A stretch of 64,000 bases of DNA, taken from the NCBI RefSeq assembly GCF_964340395.1, contig NC_135550.1, positions 6,074,101 to 6,138,100 on the forward strand, read 5' to 3'. A program made the translations under genes and the position numbers. Origin of the DNA: Glandiceps talaboti. Lineage: Eukaryota > Hemichordata > Enteropneusta > Spengelidae. Below, piece after piece: positions 22,978 through 33,746 of this stretch. Under the pieces are notes generated by a model. It did not search any database. It was not told the DNA's origin and saw only the letters and a program-made list of their open reading frames with translations. Each line of letters opens with the position of its first letter. The first letter of the stretch is position 1.

Positions 22978-23625
22978 GCTGCAACTGAAGCAAAATCTAT
23001 CAGTCCAGCTGAGCAGGGTTTTCCAAAGTTTTCCAGCCCAGAAAAGTATACAAAAAAACACTGCTTTCCAGCAGACCTTTCCCACCTATGGGAGTTGTGC
23101 ACCCCCCCCCCCCCTCCCATATTACTTCTGCAAAAAAAATGTAATTCTCTGAGATAGGACAAAAATACACATTTTGATAACACATACAAATTCTACCCAC
23201 TTTATGCAACTTTAGTCAGTTATTATTTCATAATCAATTTAATAGTATAAAAATGTTTTTGCTTGACTTATTCTCATTGGCTTTTCTAACCATTGGGGTC
23301 GATTTTTCAGGGAGAAACAGTAGAACAATAAAAAATCAATTAATTATACTGTATTTGCAAATTTATACACACAGTTCTTTCTTTATAGTGGTTTCCCAAA
23401 CCTGGGCAAGTTTACCTTCGTCAAGATTTGATTTCTTCCTTTCACCCCATTTCATAAAAAAATATTGTCTACAAATTATAACCTTGAAAATTTAATATCA
23501 ACCATATGGGAGCACTTTGGTAAATGTAATTTATATTGAATGTATTTTTTCATTATTTTATTAAATAAAACACAATATATTAACCAAACTGTATTAATAC
23601 AATTTCCATGCAAGTTTATTTTCAG

Positions 23626-23664
23626 GAAGCCAGGCTCGACAAAGATGGACAAATGATGGAAAAT
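23626..23664 (+). other. Candidate 39-bp internal exon
   Basis: Preceded by a pyrimidine-rich acceptor (TTTATTTTCAG) and followed by a consensus donor GTGAGT. In phase 0 it reads EARLDKDGQMMEN. A second frame is also open. The protein is unknown; support is splice-site quality only. Confidence 0.3.
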
Positions 23665-23845
23665 GTGAGTCAAAAAACTTTCTTTTTAATATTTAATATG
23701 TTTATACGTTGAAAGTTAGATTTAGAAACTTTATTTCTATTTGATTGTCATGTCTGCAATATAAAATAAATTTAGAAAATAATATAATTGCATTGTGAGT
23801 GAATACTTCAATTCTTATACTATTTCTTAAATTTCTTTCTTTTAG

Positions 23846-23887
23846 CCTGTGGTGATAAGAAGACCCAAGACTGATCGATGTATTTGA
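23846..23887 (+). other. Candidate terminal exon
   Basis: Preceded by a strong acceptor (TTTCTTTCTTTTAG). Joined in phase 0 to the candidate exon at 23626 it reads PVVIRRPKTDRCI and then TGA; ATTAAA follows about 40 bp later. The parent protein is not recognised. No upstream gene body could be assembled. Confidence 0.3.
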
Positions 23888-23978
23888 TTATTACGATACT
23901 GATGTGTATTTTGCATTTATGTATATCTATTAAAATGTAATTTATGTATTGAAATGTATTTTTAAGTTATTTTATTAG

Positions 23979-24035
23979 TAGAACTTTTGGAGGAGTTTAG
24001 AAGAACAGAAAAACAGTTTCAGACATCAGCACCAA
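23979..24035 (+). other. Candidate 57-bp exon
   Basis: Acceptor TTATTTTATTAG and donor GTAAGT flank a segment whose most protein-like frame reads ELLEEFRRTEKQFQTSAP. That frame is phase-compatible with the exon at 23626 only if the latter is read in its second frame. It may be an alternative to the exon at 23846, or chance. Confidence 0.22.
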
Positions 24036-24060
24036 GTAAGTTTTTTGATTTTTTTTTAGT

Positions 24061-25250
24061 TTGTATGGCTGCATGAGTGATTGCTCTTTTAACTATCCCA
24101 CCTCACCCCTTCCAACATACGTACATCAAATACACTATCATTTTTGCGTCTCCGGCACCAATTGTCATATCTGCGCCATCATCTACCTCGCGTTTCGGTC
24201 CGCTGTCTTCGCTGCACATGATCATGTATTACATATTGACATACACAAACAGCACTCCTCGATTTTTGTTATCCCTTTCCGTACGTCTGGTTTCTTGTGG
24301 ATTTTGGTTTTCTCTGACTAGGTGGGTCTCTAGGGTTGATTACTTTGTTGTTTGGTTGGTTGGCGTTGGTTGGTTGGTCGGTTGGTTGGTTGGCAATGGT
24401 TCGTTGGTTAGTCCTTTGTAGGTTTTACATATTTTTCACTTGCTGTCTATGGCCTTAATCTCTCATACCAACACACATAAACCTCACAAACCTCCGCCGT
24501 GTCGCCGCCATCTCTATTACTGCCGTGTCGCCATCTTTATTTGCCATCACCGTTGTGCGTCATATTCATTACAACAATACAATAAAGTCCCCCATTCATT
24601 TTAACTTTCTGTATGTATGTTTGTATGGTTTAGAGTTATAATGGCACATTCCATTATAACTCTTCATATTCGCAGTCAAGCATGTGCATGTATGTTAACC
24701 CTCTCCCCCCCCCAAAAAAAAAAAAAGTATGTGTCCTTGTATGGTGATTCAAATTGGCAACAAAGAATTGCTTGGCAGCGATGACACCCCTAGCATTGAC
24801 TAGATAATATGGATTTTAGAGTAATCAATTTTCAATGCGGCCTAAATTCAACTGCATACAGAGCTCAGTAGAGAGCTATCAAACATTTAATCCTCTTTTT
24901 ATCAGGGGGGTGGGTTGGTCAATTTCACTACAAACATTCAAATTAAACTCTCAAATCCAGGGGACCATATAGCCAGAATTACCATACGAGTATGACTACA
25001 TTCTCAGTCTAAATAATTGTTGGCATAAAAATGCTACTAATGACTGAGTGAATTTAAGGTACTGTCGTCTTTAGTGTATCCATGGCAGTGTATTTCAAGG
25101 CAATATCTATTATATGGTACGTCTACAGAATATCAAGTATACATCACTTACACCTAAAAGCTATGAATGGTAAGCGTCATCTAGAAGTTCTTTACTTATC
25201 TTTGCTGTTCATCTACAATTGATCTGTGCTGTCATGAACACAGATGAAAA
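24061..25250 (+). repeat. Local direct duplication, copy A
   Basis: Diverged direct copy of 26555-27712. Shared blocks in order: the GAGTGATTG/CTCACCCCTTCC start, CACATGATCATGTATTACATA, CACTTGCTGTCTATGG, GTTATAATGGCAC, CAAAGAATTGCTTGGCAGC, CCCTAGCATTGACTAGATAA, TTCAAGGCAATATCTATTA and ACAGAATATCAAG. Copy A has expanded (GGTT)n (24352-24415) and carries a perfect 13-bp-arm hairpin AGAGTTATAATGG / CCATTATAACTCT (24632-24663). Frames in it are not conserved between copies. Confidence 0.8.
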
Positions 25251-25739
25251 GTGATGTAGCCTCAAATATTCATCTGAAAGTTGTTCATAAACTGATACAT
25301 TTTCATCAAGTCTTCATCAAAGACAGTCTTCAATATTTCAACTTACTAGCCAAGTCAAATTCAGAATTTTTTATGACAAATATGGCCAATATTTTGTCAT
25401 CATTGCAAAGGTCACAAAACAAAGCAATGACAAGGTCTCAAAGCTCATTATAAATAAAATGGGTATTAAGTCATTTAATTTAGGTTTCTATGTATTAAGC
25501 TACCAGACTGAGCTTGTGCACAAAATGTGAAGTTTGACATTTGTGCCAGGCTTGGTTGAAATTGGTCTATGCATCTCTGTTGTATACTATGCACTATGAT
25601 TAATGTTTGGCTATTTGACCTTGAAGATACAGGTCGAGGTCAAAGGTCGAGGTCTCAGAAAGACCATTATCAATAATATGGATATGGATAATATAACACT
25701 CAAAGTGGGTCACTATTACACTTCAATAATAGCACCCGG
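25251..25739. other. Non-coding stretch between duplication copy A and the 51-bp array
   Basis: Nothing recognised apart from AAGGTCGAGGTC-type direct repeats at about 25630-25660. Confidence 0.5.
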
Positions 25740-26249
25740 TATTAAATAGCACTATTGCAAGAAATGTGGGAATTGAATACTAGCATCCATTATTAAATAG
25801 CACTATTGCAAGACATGTGGGAATTGAATACTAGCACTCGGTATTAAATAGCACTATTGCAAGAAATGTGGGAATTGAATACTAGCAACCGGTATTAAAT
25901 AGCACTATTGCAAGAAATGTGGGAATTGAATACTAGCACCCGATATTAAATAGCACTATTGCAAGAAATGTGGGAATTGAATACTAGCACCCGGTATTAA
26001 ATAGCACTATTGCAAGAAATGTGGGAATTGAATACTAGCACCCGGTATTAAATAGCACTATTGCAAGAAATGTGGGAATTGAATACTAGCACCCGGTATT
26101 AAATAGCACTATTGCAAGAAATGTGGGAATTGAATACTAGCACCCGGTATTAAATAGCACTATTGCAAGAAATGTGGGAATTGAATACTAGCACCCGGTA
26201 TTAAATAGCACTATTGCAAGAAATGTGGGAATTGAATACTAGCAACCGT
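25740..26249. repeat. 51-bp tandem array, 10 copies
   Basis: Ten head-to-tail copies of exactly 51 bp, starting TATTAAATAGCACTATTGCA and ending CTAGCACCCGG, at 25740, 25791, 25842 and so on to 26199. The central copies are identical; the first few carry single changes. There are no spacers, so it is not a CRISPR-like array. It is followed by poly-C tracts at 26274-26315. Confidence 0.97.
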
Positions 26250-26554
26250 TCATGTTGTACTTAAAATTAGTGACCCCCCCCCCCCCTGCAATTCATCCAC
26301 AAAACAATCCCCCCCCCTGACAAATATAAAAACACAATGTCCTGCCCATCTGTTGACAGGAAACACTCTTTTTGTTCACGCACACTGCATATATAGTTAA
26401 TTTTACATGTTACATTTTCAGTAATTTTAATTTTTATACTATTTTTTTATAACATTAGCATGGAACTATAACAAAACAATAGATGGTTACAAAGGCCAAA
26501 GAAAATGATTATCAAAATCTTGTGAAATGAAAATGCTTTTACTTTTCTAAGTAT

Positions 26555-27712
26555 GAATGAATGAATGAGTGACTGTTGTTCTTATAACCCCCTCTCCAAC
26601 CTACACATTTCAAATACTACCCGTATTTTCATCATCATCGCCATCAACTACCTCACGCCTCGGTCCTTTTTTGCCATCACTACGCATGACCACATATTAC
26701 ATATACACAAACGGTTCATCTTTTTTCTTTTTCTTCTCATTTTGGGTTGTCCTCAGGTTAGGTTAGGTCAGAGGGTCGGTAGTTTGGATTATTTTCACTT
26801 GCCTGGCTATGGACTTTCTCTCATACTTAACATCCACAGACACAAATTTCGCACTTCCAACACTGTCACCAATTTCACCACGTCTCCGTTTGCATTCATC
26901 ATCTTCGCTGCGTCTTCATCTGCATTCGCCATCCTTCCCGCGTCTCCACCTGCATTCGTCATGTTCGCCCTGTGTCATATTCAAGTTATTTTTACACCAA
27001 CACCAACACAAACTATAGGTTTTCATGTTTGAGAGTTATAATGGCACCATACCCTCATAACTCCTCACTATTGGCTGTCAAGTATTGTGAGTGTGTGTAT
27101 TAAACTTGCCCCCCCCAAAAAAAATAAATAAATAAATAAATAAATAAAAGTAATAAATAAAAATAAAGGAAAAACTGTGGCCTATTGTATATAAAAGGGT
27201 ATGTATGGCAACTCAAAGGAAGCGACAAAGAATTGCTTGGCAGCAATGATACCCCTAGCATTGACTAGATAATATGGACGTTAGATTCAATATTTCATGC
27301 GCCACATTTCAACAGAGCTCAGTGAAGTTCTACCAACCCTGTACATCATATCATTGGGATTAGGAATGGACAATAAAAATATCAAGGATCTAACGTTCAG
27401 GGGACTTTTGTGCCCGACTTGCCATATCATAACGGTACTCGATATATACCAGTTAATCTAGATGAATGAAATAAATGAAATAAAATATACCATAAGTTCT
27501 ATAAATAGTCTATACATATAATGACCAACTGAAAGTACTATCGTCTGGCTTTTGTGGCTGTCATTCAAGGCAATTTCTATTACATCTTATTCTACAAGAT
27601 ATCAAGTGTACATCACCTACATCTGACGGCTTAGAGTGTTAAGTGTCTTCTCTAGGGTACTTACTTTTTATTATTCGTCTACATTTGATCATGATGTGTG
27701 ATGGTGATGAAC
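26555..27712 (+). repeat. Local direct duplication, copy B
   Basis: Counterpart of 24061-25250, in the same order and orientation. It has a local ~30-bp triplication (CGTCTCCGTTTGCATTCATC type, 26880-26965) and an AAATA tract (27113-27165) where copy A has an A-run. Its right edge coincides with the MITE insertion at 27720. Confidence 0.8.
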
Positions 27713-27719
27713 GTAAGTG

Positions 27720-27815
27720 TAGTCTGTAAGGTACGCCGTGATGGGGCGCCCTCACACTTCAGCCAACCCCTCCCACGCCGGTGAGGGCGGAACGTCAGGA
27801 CGTATCTTACAGTCT
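27720..27815. mobile_element. 96-bp foldback MITE with 10-bp target duplication
   Basis: The element begins TAGTCTGTAAGGTACG and ends CGTATCTTACAGTCT, imperfect inverted ends that continue through GGCGCCCTCAC and GTGAGGGCGG. AACGTAAGTG flanks it on both sides (27710-27719 and 27816-27825). A 9-11-bp target duplication is usual for Mutator-like elements. It is too short to encode protein. Confidence 0.8.
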
Positions 27816-27825
27816 AACGTAAGTG

Positions 27826-28220
27826 ACACACAAAATTAATTATGTATGCGTAAGAGCAAATGACACACATCTTATGGCAAATGACTAGCGTATGGAAATA
27901 AATGACACACATAAGGCAAGTAATGCACGTATGACCACAGGGGCGTGTAATATTTCTTAGATTGTTGTTTTCCTGGTCTACAGACTAGATATAACAACCT
28001 TTTGACTATATATTCCTACCTGTAAGTAAGGAAAAAACATTTCCGCTACTTTAGAGATTGACACATTTGTAGCAGCAGGATTCGTACGATATTTTCCTAA
28101 GAAAACGGCGATCCAGGGCGGCAATCTAAGCAATAATACGTGCCCTGTGCTCGTGACTATAAATGACGCACACACAAGGCGAATGATGCACACATGACAA
28201 TAAATCTAAATGACACACAT
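27826..28220. repeat. Degenerate AATGACACACAT repeats leading into element copy 2
   Basis: Loosely spaced AATGACACACAT, AATGACGCACAC and AATGATGCACAC motifs over 27826-28220, apparently grading into the GACTACATG array. A segment at 28010-28130 read on the minus strand is open and ends at TTACAG|GTAGGA, but it has no other exon-like support. Confidence 0.5.
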
Positions 28221-31088
28221 GACTACATGAGATATGACTACATAAGGTGACTACATGCGATATGACTACATGAGGTGACTACATGAGATGACTACATGCG
28301 ATATGACTACATGAGGTGACTACATGCGATGTGACTACATGAGATGACTACATGCGATATGACTACATGAGATGACTACATACGATATGACTACATGCGA
28401 TGTGACTACATGAGATGACTACATGCGATATGACTACATTAGATGACTACATGCAATACTGCGATGCGAGATGATGACATGATATGCGGCGATTTTGTAA
28501 TGACGTTATGCCATTCGTAGATTATTCAATATGCATAAGGGGTAGACCATTCGATATCCTGGGGGGCTTGGAAGATTGGTCGAGAGTCATTATTTTTTTC
28601 CCACCTGCTTGCCTGAGTATTATTTTTTTCTCCTTTTCCTATGCTGGCAACTTTTTTTTTCTTTGCTTCTTTGAGATATCCGGATTTTTTTTACGTCAAT
28701 GTTGAACACCTACATTTGTTGCCACAATTTTCTGTTTGGTTTTGGCACACGGTAATAGAGAGAGTAAAAAGATGCTGTTCTATCACACACATATTATATT
28801 TAAAAAACTACATATTTCATACATGTTTGATTTTCAATTAAATAAGCATGTGCCATGGTATGGTGACACACTGAAAATACAAATCGGAAACTTGATTGGT
28901 GAGCTCAAACATTCAGATAGACCGGTCAGTTTCTCCAGATTGGGGGATGGGGGGGGGGTGTCAGCCAGTGTTTTTTTTCCATTGGCCGACAAAAAGTCAC
29001 TGACCCCCCCCCCCCCCTGAATAAAGTTTCATAGCATCTGACAGTAAGTTGTAGAGGGAAGAGCTTTGAGACTGGGATATGTCCACCTCTTGTGCGAGTG
29101 TCTGTGAATGGAGGGGGGGGGGGTTCTAGCCAGTCTCCCCCTAGAAAACGGCCTGGATGATTTTTACTTCTAAAGGCAATGTTTAGGCTATTCACAGACA
29201 TTTTCAGACAATAATTTACAAATTTTACAAGACAGCTCTAACATGTAAAAAGCAACTCTGTGAGGTTGAAACATTTTTGAAATAAAGTTTCATAGCATCT
29301 TGACAGTAAGAGTTGGAGGAAAGAACTTTGATTTGAGACTGGAACATGTCTACCTCTTACGGGGGGTTCTCGGGGGTCCCCCTAGAAGCCCTCGAGGTTT
29401 TTTACTTCTCAAGCAATGTTTAGGCTATTCACAGACACTTTCAGACAATAATTTGCAAGCTTTACAAGACAGCTCTAACATGTAAAAAGCAACTACACAT
29501 GGTTGAAACATTTTTGAAATAAAATTTCATAGCATCTTGACAGTAAGAGGTGGAGGGAAGAACTTTGATTTGAGGCTTGGACATGTCTACCTCTTATGGG
29601 GGGGGGGTCCTAGGGGATCTCCCCTAGAAGCTTTTCAAGTTTTTTTTTACCAATTTTGGTGAATCTTATTGTTGGTTTAACGAATGAGTGGCCTCTGGGG
29701 TGATGGAGTCCAAGGCCCCCCCCCCCCGCCAGATCTGCAGTTTTTTGTTTCTATTTAGGCGATTTTTAGGTTATTCATAGCCTCTGAGATATATATTGCC
29801 AAACATCGAAAAGCTAAAGTAAATATAACTTTTTACATAAGTTTCCCATGTTATAAAAGTGGGCCTGTAACATTGGTATAGGGTCATTGATATTGCATTT
29901 ATAGTGAAGTTACTGATGTGTTAGAGCACTTTAGGAGGTCATACCTAGTGTACAATATAAACTTGAATTTGAGTTGTGGTGTCGATACATGTAGTGTCTG
30001 AAATAGGAAGTATAGCATCCCTTTTGACAAATTCATACTGAAGAGACTAGAACAATTTAGATTAAGTTCTTTTATAAACTATCCAATAGTATGAAGGTTA
30101 CCATTACAAAACCTTCAAGTTCACTTTTGCCCCAAAGTGTAAGATAAGTGAAGCACTGATTGTGAAACAGCCAAACACTTACATGGCATGTTCTGTAACT
30201 AGTGTTGTAGCTAGGTAATACATGTATTATATGTATATTTTTTATGTATAGTTATGTTTGAACCCTTACATGAAGTAATATTTAAACCATTTATGAAAGA
30301 AACAGAGACAAGAACAAATATTATATGTACCACAGGCTAACGAAACTGACTGGTCCCTGACATGTGTTTGAAACTGTTTGTCATGATTTGACAAGTGTCC
30401 TGGTTGGAGAGGTACGAGCAATTTGAACAGTATACTCGAACCTGTGCATCATTTCCCTGCCAAGACATTTTTTTTCTAGCAGCAGTGGTCCATCTTTTTT
30501 TTCCATAACCCTCTCATATCCGGAATTTTTTTTCAAGCAAATCCATTTGGCATCTTTTTTCCCCCAAAATCTTCCAAGCCCCCCCCCCCCCAGGATATCA
30601 AATGGTCCACCTCTTACCACGTGCAACATGCTGAGGAGTACTCCCTAGCCTGTTTTATATTAATACTCGTATTATGCGTATTGAATAATCTACGAATGGC
30701 ATAACGTCATTACAAAATCGCCGCATATCATGTCATCATCGCAGTATTGCATATAGTCATCTCATGTAGTCATGTCGCATGTAGTCATCTCATGTAGTCA
30801 TATCGCATGTAGTCATCTCATATGTAGTCATGTCGCATGTAGTCATCTCATGTAGTCACATCGCATGTAGTCACCTCATGTAGTCATATCGCATGTAGTC
30901 ATCTCATGTAGTCATATCGCATGTAGTCACATCGCATGTAGTCACCTCATGTAGTCATATCGCATATAGTCATCTCATGTAGTCATATCGCATATAGTCA
31001 TTGCAGTATTGCATATAGTCATTGCAGTATTGCATATAGTCATTGCAGTATTGTATTTTCGAATATTGGCGGGCATTCTTCGCCATAG
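28221..31088. mobile_element. ~2.9-kb element with minisatellite-filled inverted ends, copy 2
   Basis: Same architecture and orientation as 9320-12324. Left GACTACATG array 28221-28450, inverted right array about 30740-31050. The right terminus CGAATATTGGCGGGCATTC...CGCCATAG matches copy 1, while the corresponding left terminus is missing. The interior is very similar to copy 1, including three AATAAAGTTTCATAGCAT cassettes (about 29020, 29281, 29518). The third cassette is more complete here than in copy 1. Differences are mostly lengths of G, C, T and minisatellite runs. No transposase motif. Confidence 0.8.
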
Positions 31089-32434
31089 ACGCACTACACT
31101 ATGCACTACGTCTTTTAATAGCTGCTTGTTCGGTGACCTCTCGTATTTTTTTTGTATTTCAGTCCTTGGTCATCGTTGAGGGCGTCAGTCATATGGTCAG
31201 TCACCCGGCACAACACTGTCAGCACAGCTCACACAGTAGGGTAACCTGGGTAGTCTATCAGCTAGCCCTCGGATGTTCTTCCGATAAAATACGACACACA
31301 GCCGAACAACGCTATCGAGGATGGAACATCCGAGGTCTAGCGAATGTCATCAGGATATAAATAACTGCCAATCAGAGAACCCTATTAGCGACAAGCACAA
31401 ACAGAGGACAATAGCTAAATTTTCATGCATATTCATCTTAAGGAGGGGCTTGTATAAATAACCACCAATGCGTTAACTGAAATGTGTGAATGACAACGTC
31501 TACACACTCATCAAACTCACAATTACCATAAACCGATAAGCCATAGTAATGACGTAAATGTGTTTGTCAACACTTGCATGCAGAGATTCCCCGAGGTCAT
31601 AGGTTATTGAATATATTAAAGTATATATATGCATAGATGGCCCAACCCACCACTCAATGTAATCTCAATGGAATGTCCGGTCTGAAAATGACATTCGCTA
31701 GACTGTTCGGGCAGGCCCTCACATGCGAACTTCGTTCGCTTATAGTTATATAGCATCGAAAGAAAGCCCGAACGTCTAGCAGCAAGACTAACAGTAGGAT
31801 TGAGTTGACTTCTCAGATAGAGCTCAGAGGGCGCCGATACTACCGACTTATGGGCATTTTTTTTACCCATTTAAAGAATAAATTTGGTGATAATTTTTTG
31901 TTGTCTTGTCAAATACTGAATTATATTTACAGAAGCTCACTTTTCAGAGGTGATGACTTTAGATGATAGTACACTTTCAATGCCAGTGGGGATGGATTGT
32001 AGCGTCATAAATGGATTATTGAGTCGTTAATTATTTTTATTCAAATTTAATACGACTGCAAATAACATTTTCTGCCAAATTGTCGTTAATTTTGACCATT
32101 GAACCAGTGTACAGAAGTTTTGTAGGAACATAAATGTTGGTATTTTGAATTTTGTTTGTGACATAAATATTTTGTTTATCTGTGATGTCAATAAATAAAC
32201 AACCTGTGTTTGTTTTATTAATATTTTATTACTTTAATCCATATGTTGGTTGTGTGTGTGATAGTTGAATGTATGAATTTGCACCTATGATGTAGAAAAT
32301 TTATTTTCCATTAAAATGATACCTTATTTTTCAAAACTACGCAACTCTCAGTATTTTTATATCAATTTGATTGCATACCACTCATGCTCACCTAATGTTT
32401 AGTGAGGGGGCTGGTGGAGCACAATCAATGGTGG
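31089..32434. other. Non-coding stretch with small inverted repeats
   Basis: No supported gene. Inverted pairs are visible: CTCGGATGTTCTTCC (31268-31282) with GGAACATCCGAGG (31323-31335), and TCTAGCGAATGTCAT (31336-31350) with ATGACATTCGCTAGA (31688-31702). They suggest a degraded foldback over roughly 31260-31780. Confidence 0.45.
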
Positions 32435-32800
32435 TGAAAGAGTTAAGAGTACAATACCTCCAGGGCTTCTAGAGGGAGACCCCCTGGGAGCTCAAGCTCT
32501 TCCCCTCTTACTGTCAAGATGCTTTCAAAGTATATTTCAAAAGTATTTCAACCCTATGTAGTTGCTTTTTACATGTTGGTGCTGATTTGTAAAGCTTGGA
32601 AATTTTTTCTGAAAATGTCTGAATAGACTCAAAATTTACTTTTCAGAGTTAAAAACCTGGACTTCTAGGGGGGAGTGATAGGGGGTCAGCCTGTTTTTGG
32701 TTTCACAGATAGGGGGTCAGTGACTTTTTGTCGGCCCGATTTAAGAATCCACTGGCGCCCCCCCCCCCCCCCCCAGGCTGGAGAAACTGACCGGTCACTA
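32435..32800 (-). mobile_element. Diverged fragment of the minisatellite-ended element
   Basis: Read on the minus strand it contains the interior cassette of the 9.3-kb and 28.2-kb elements (CTTGACAGTAAGAG, GCTTTACAA, TAACATGTAAAAAGCAACTA) and, near 32715, the GACAAAAAGTCACTGACCCC block followed by a poly-C tract. It is clearly older and lacks ends. Confidence 0.75.
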
Positions 32801-33746
32801 ATATGTGTTTTCCCCAAGTTACACCAATACACAATGTATCACACTGTCGATTATAGTTGTCTGAATGTGTCCCATTATATAGCAGCTCAGACCAATGAGA
32901 TGGCTACAGGGAGATACAACCCACGAAAAAACACCGATGCAATTATCTGAATGGCGTGAGCTATTAAAGGAAAGACTTCAAGCAAAGACAAAATTAGGTA
33001 TGAACAACTGATACAAAAACAACAGGGGTGCCTGGCGTAGGTTCTGGTGACGCTTTTATCAGTTTGTTTATATATGTATTTGGAAGTTGATGTAACACTT
33101 ATTACATTTGTATGTCTTTGCATGCTTACTACAAGCGAGCAAACGTACTGGTGTTTTTTACGGGTTGTAATGGCACGTCACGTGCACGTTGCTAGTACTG
33201 ACAAACAACCGTGATAGCAACGGGGTACAATTGCACACCTCGCATTGCACATTAAACCGAAAGCTATTCTATAATTGTCGAGAATCACACTCTTTCAGTA
33301 ACTCTTTCTCAAGATTCAAGCTTTACTACCTTCTGTTCAAGAAAATGGTTTCTTGAGGTTATTTCATTATATTTTGCAGTTCTTTCTGCTTTACTTTCAT
33401 TTCATTTGCGATTTGCATGCTTATAAACGGCCGAGAGTGAACTCCACCCTTATATTACGTATATGCAAAGTGAAGAAAGTGTGGATTCAGCATTTCACCT
33501 TTGTTCTTTCTGTTGTACAGTCAACAAAATGTTTTATGACCAACTATTGTTGAAATTCCTAGAATTGTGCCGTATGTTCCTATTGTTCCCTCTTCACCGC
33601 TGGGTCCAGAAGACATTTTCTCTATCGCATACGACTTTGAGGCCCATACGGATATTAATAACGTGTAAGTTCAAGTTTGTTTGTCTTTATAAAACCAAAG
33701 CTTTGGCAACTGCCTTCGGAGTAAGTGTCTACAGTAAACTTGTAAA
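32801..33746. other. Upstream region of the TTC22-like gene
   Basis: No TATA box stands out. A consensus donor GTAAGT (33665-33670) and an acceptor-like TACAG (33730-33734) allow a short 5' untranslated intron directly before the ATG. A 129-codon frame (33463-33852) overlaps the gene start in another frame and has no family resemblance. Confidence 0.4.

Noticed and set aside
25740-26249. CRISPR-like array
   Set aside because: The 51-bp units are contiguous and near-identical with no variable spacers, and the context is eukaryotic. It is a minisatellite.
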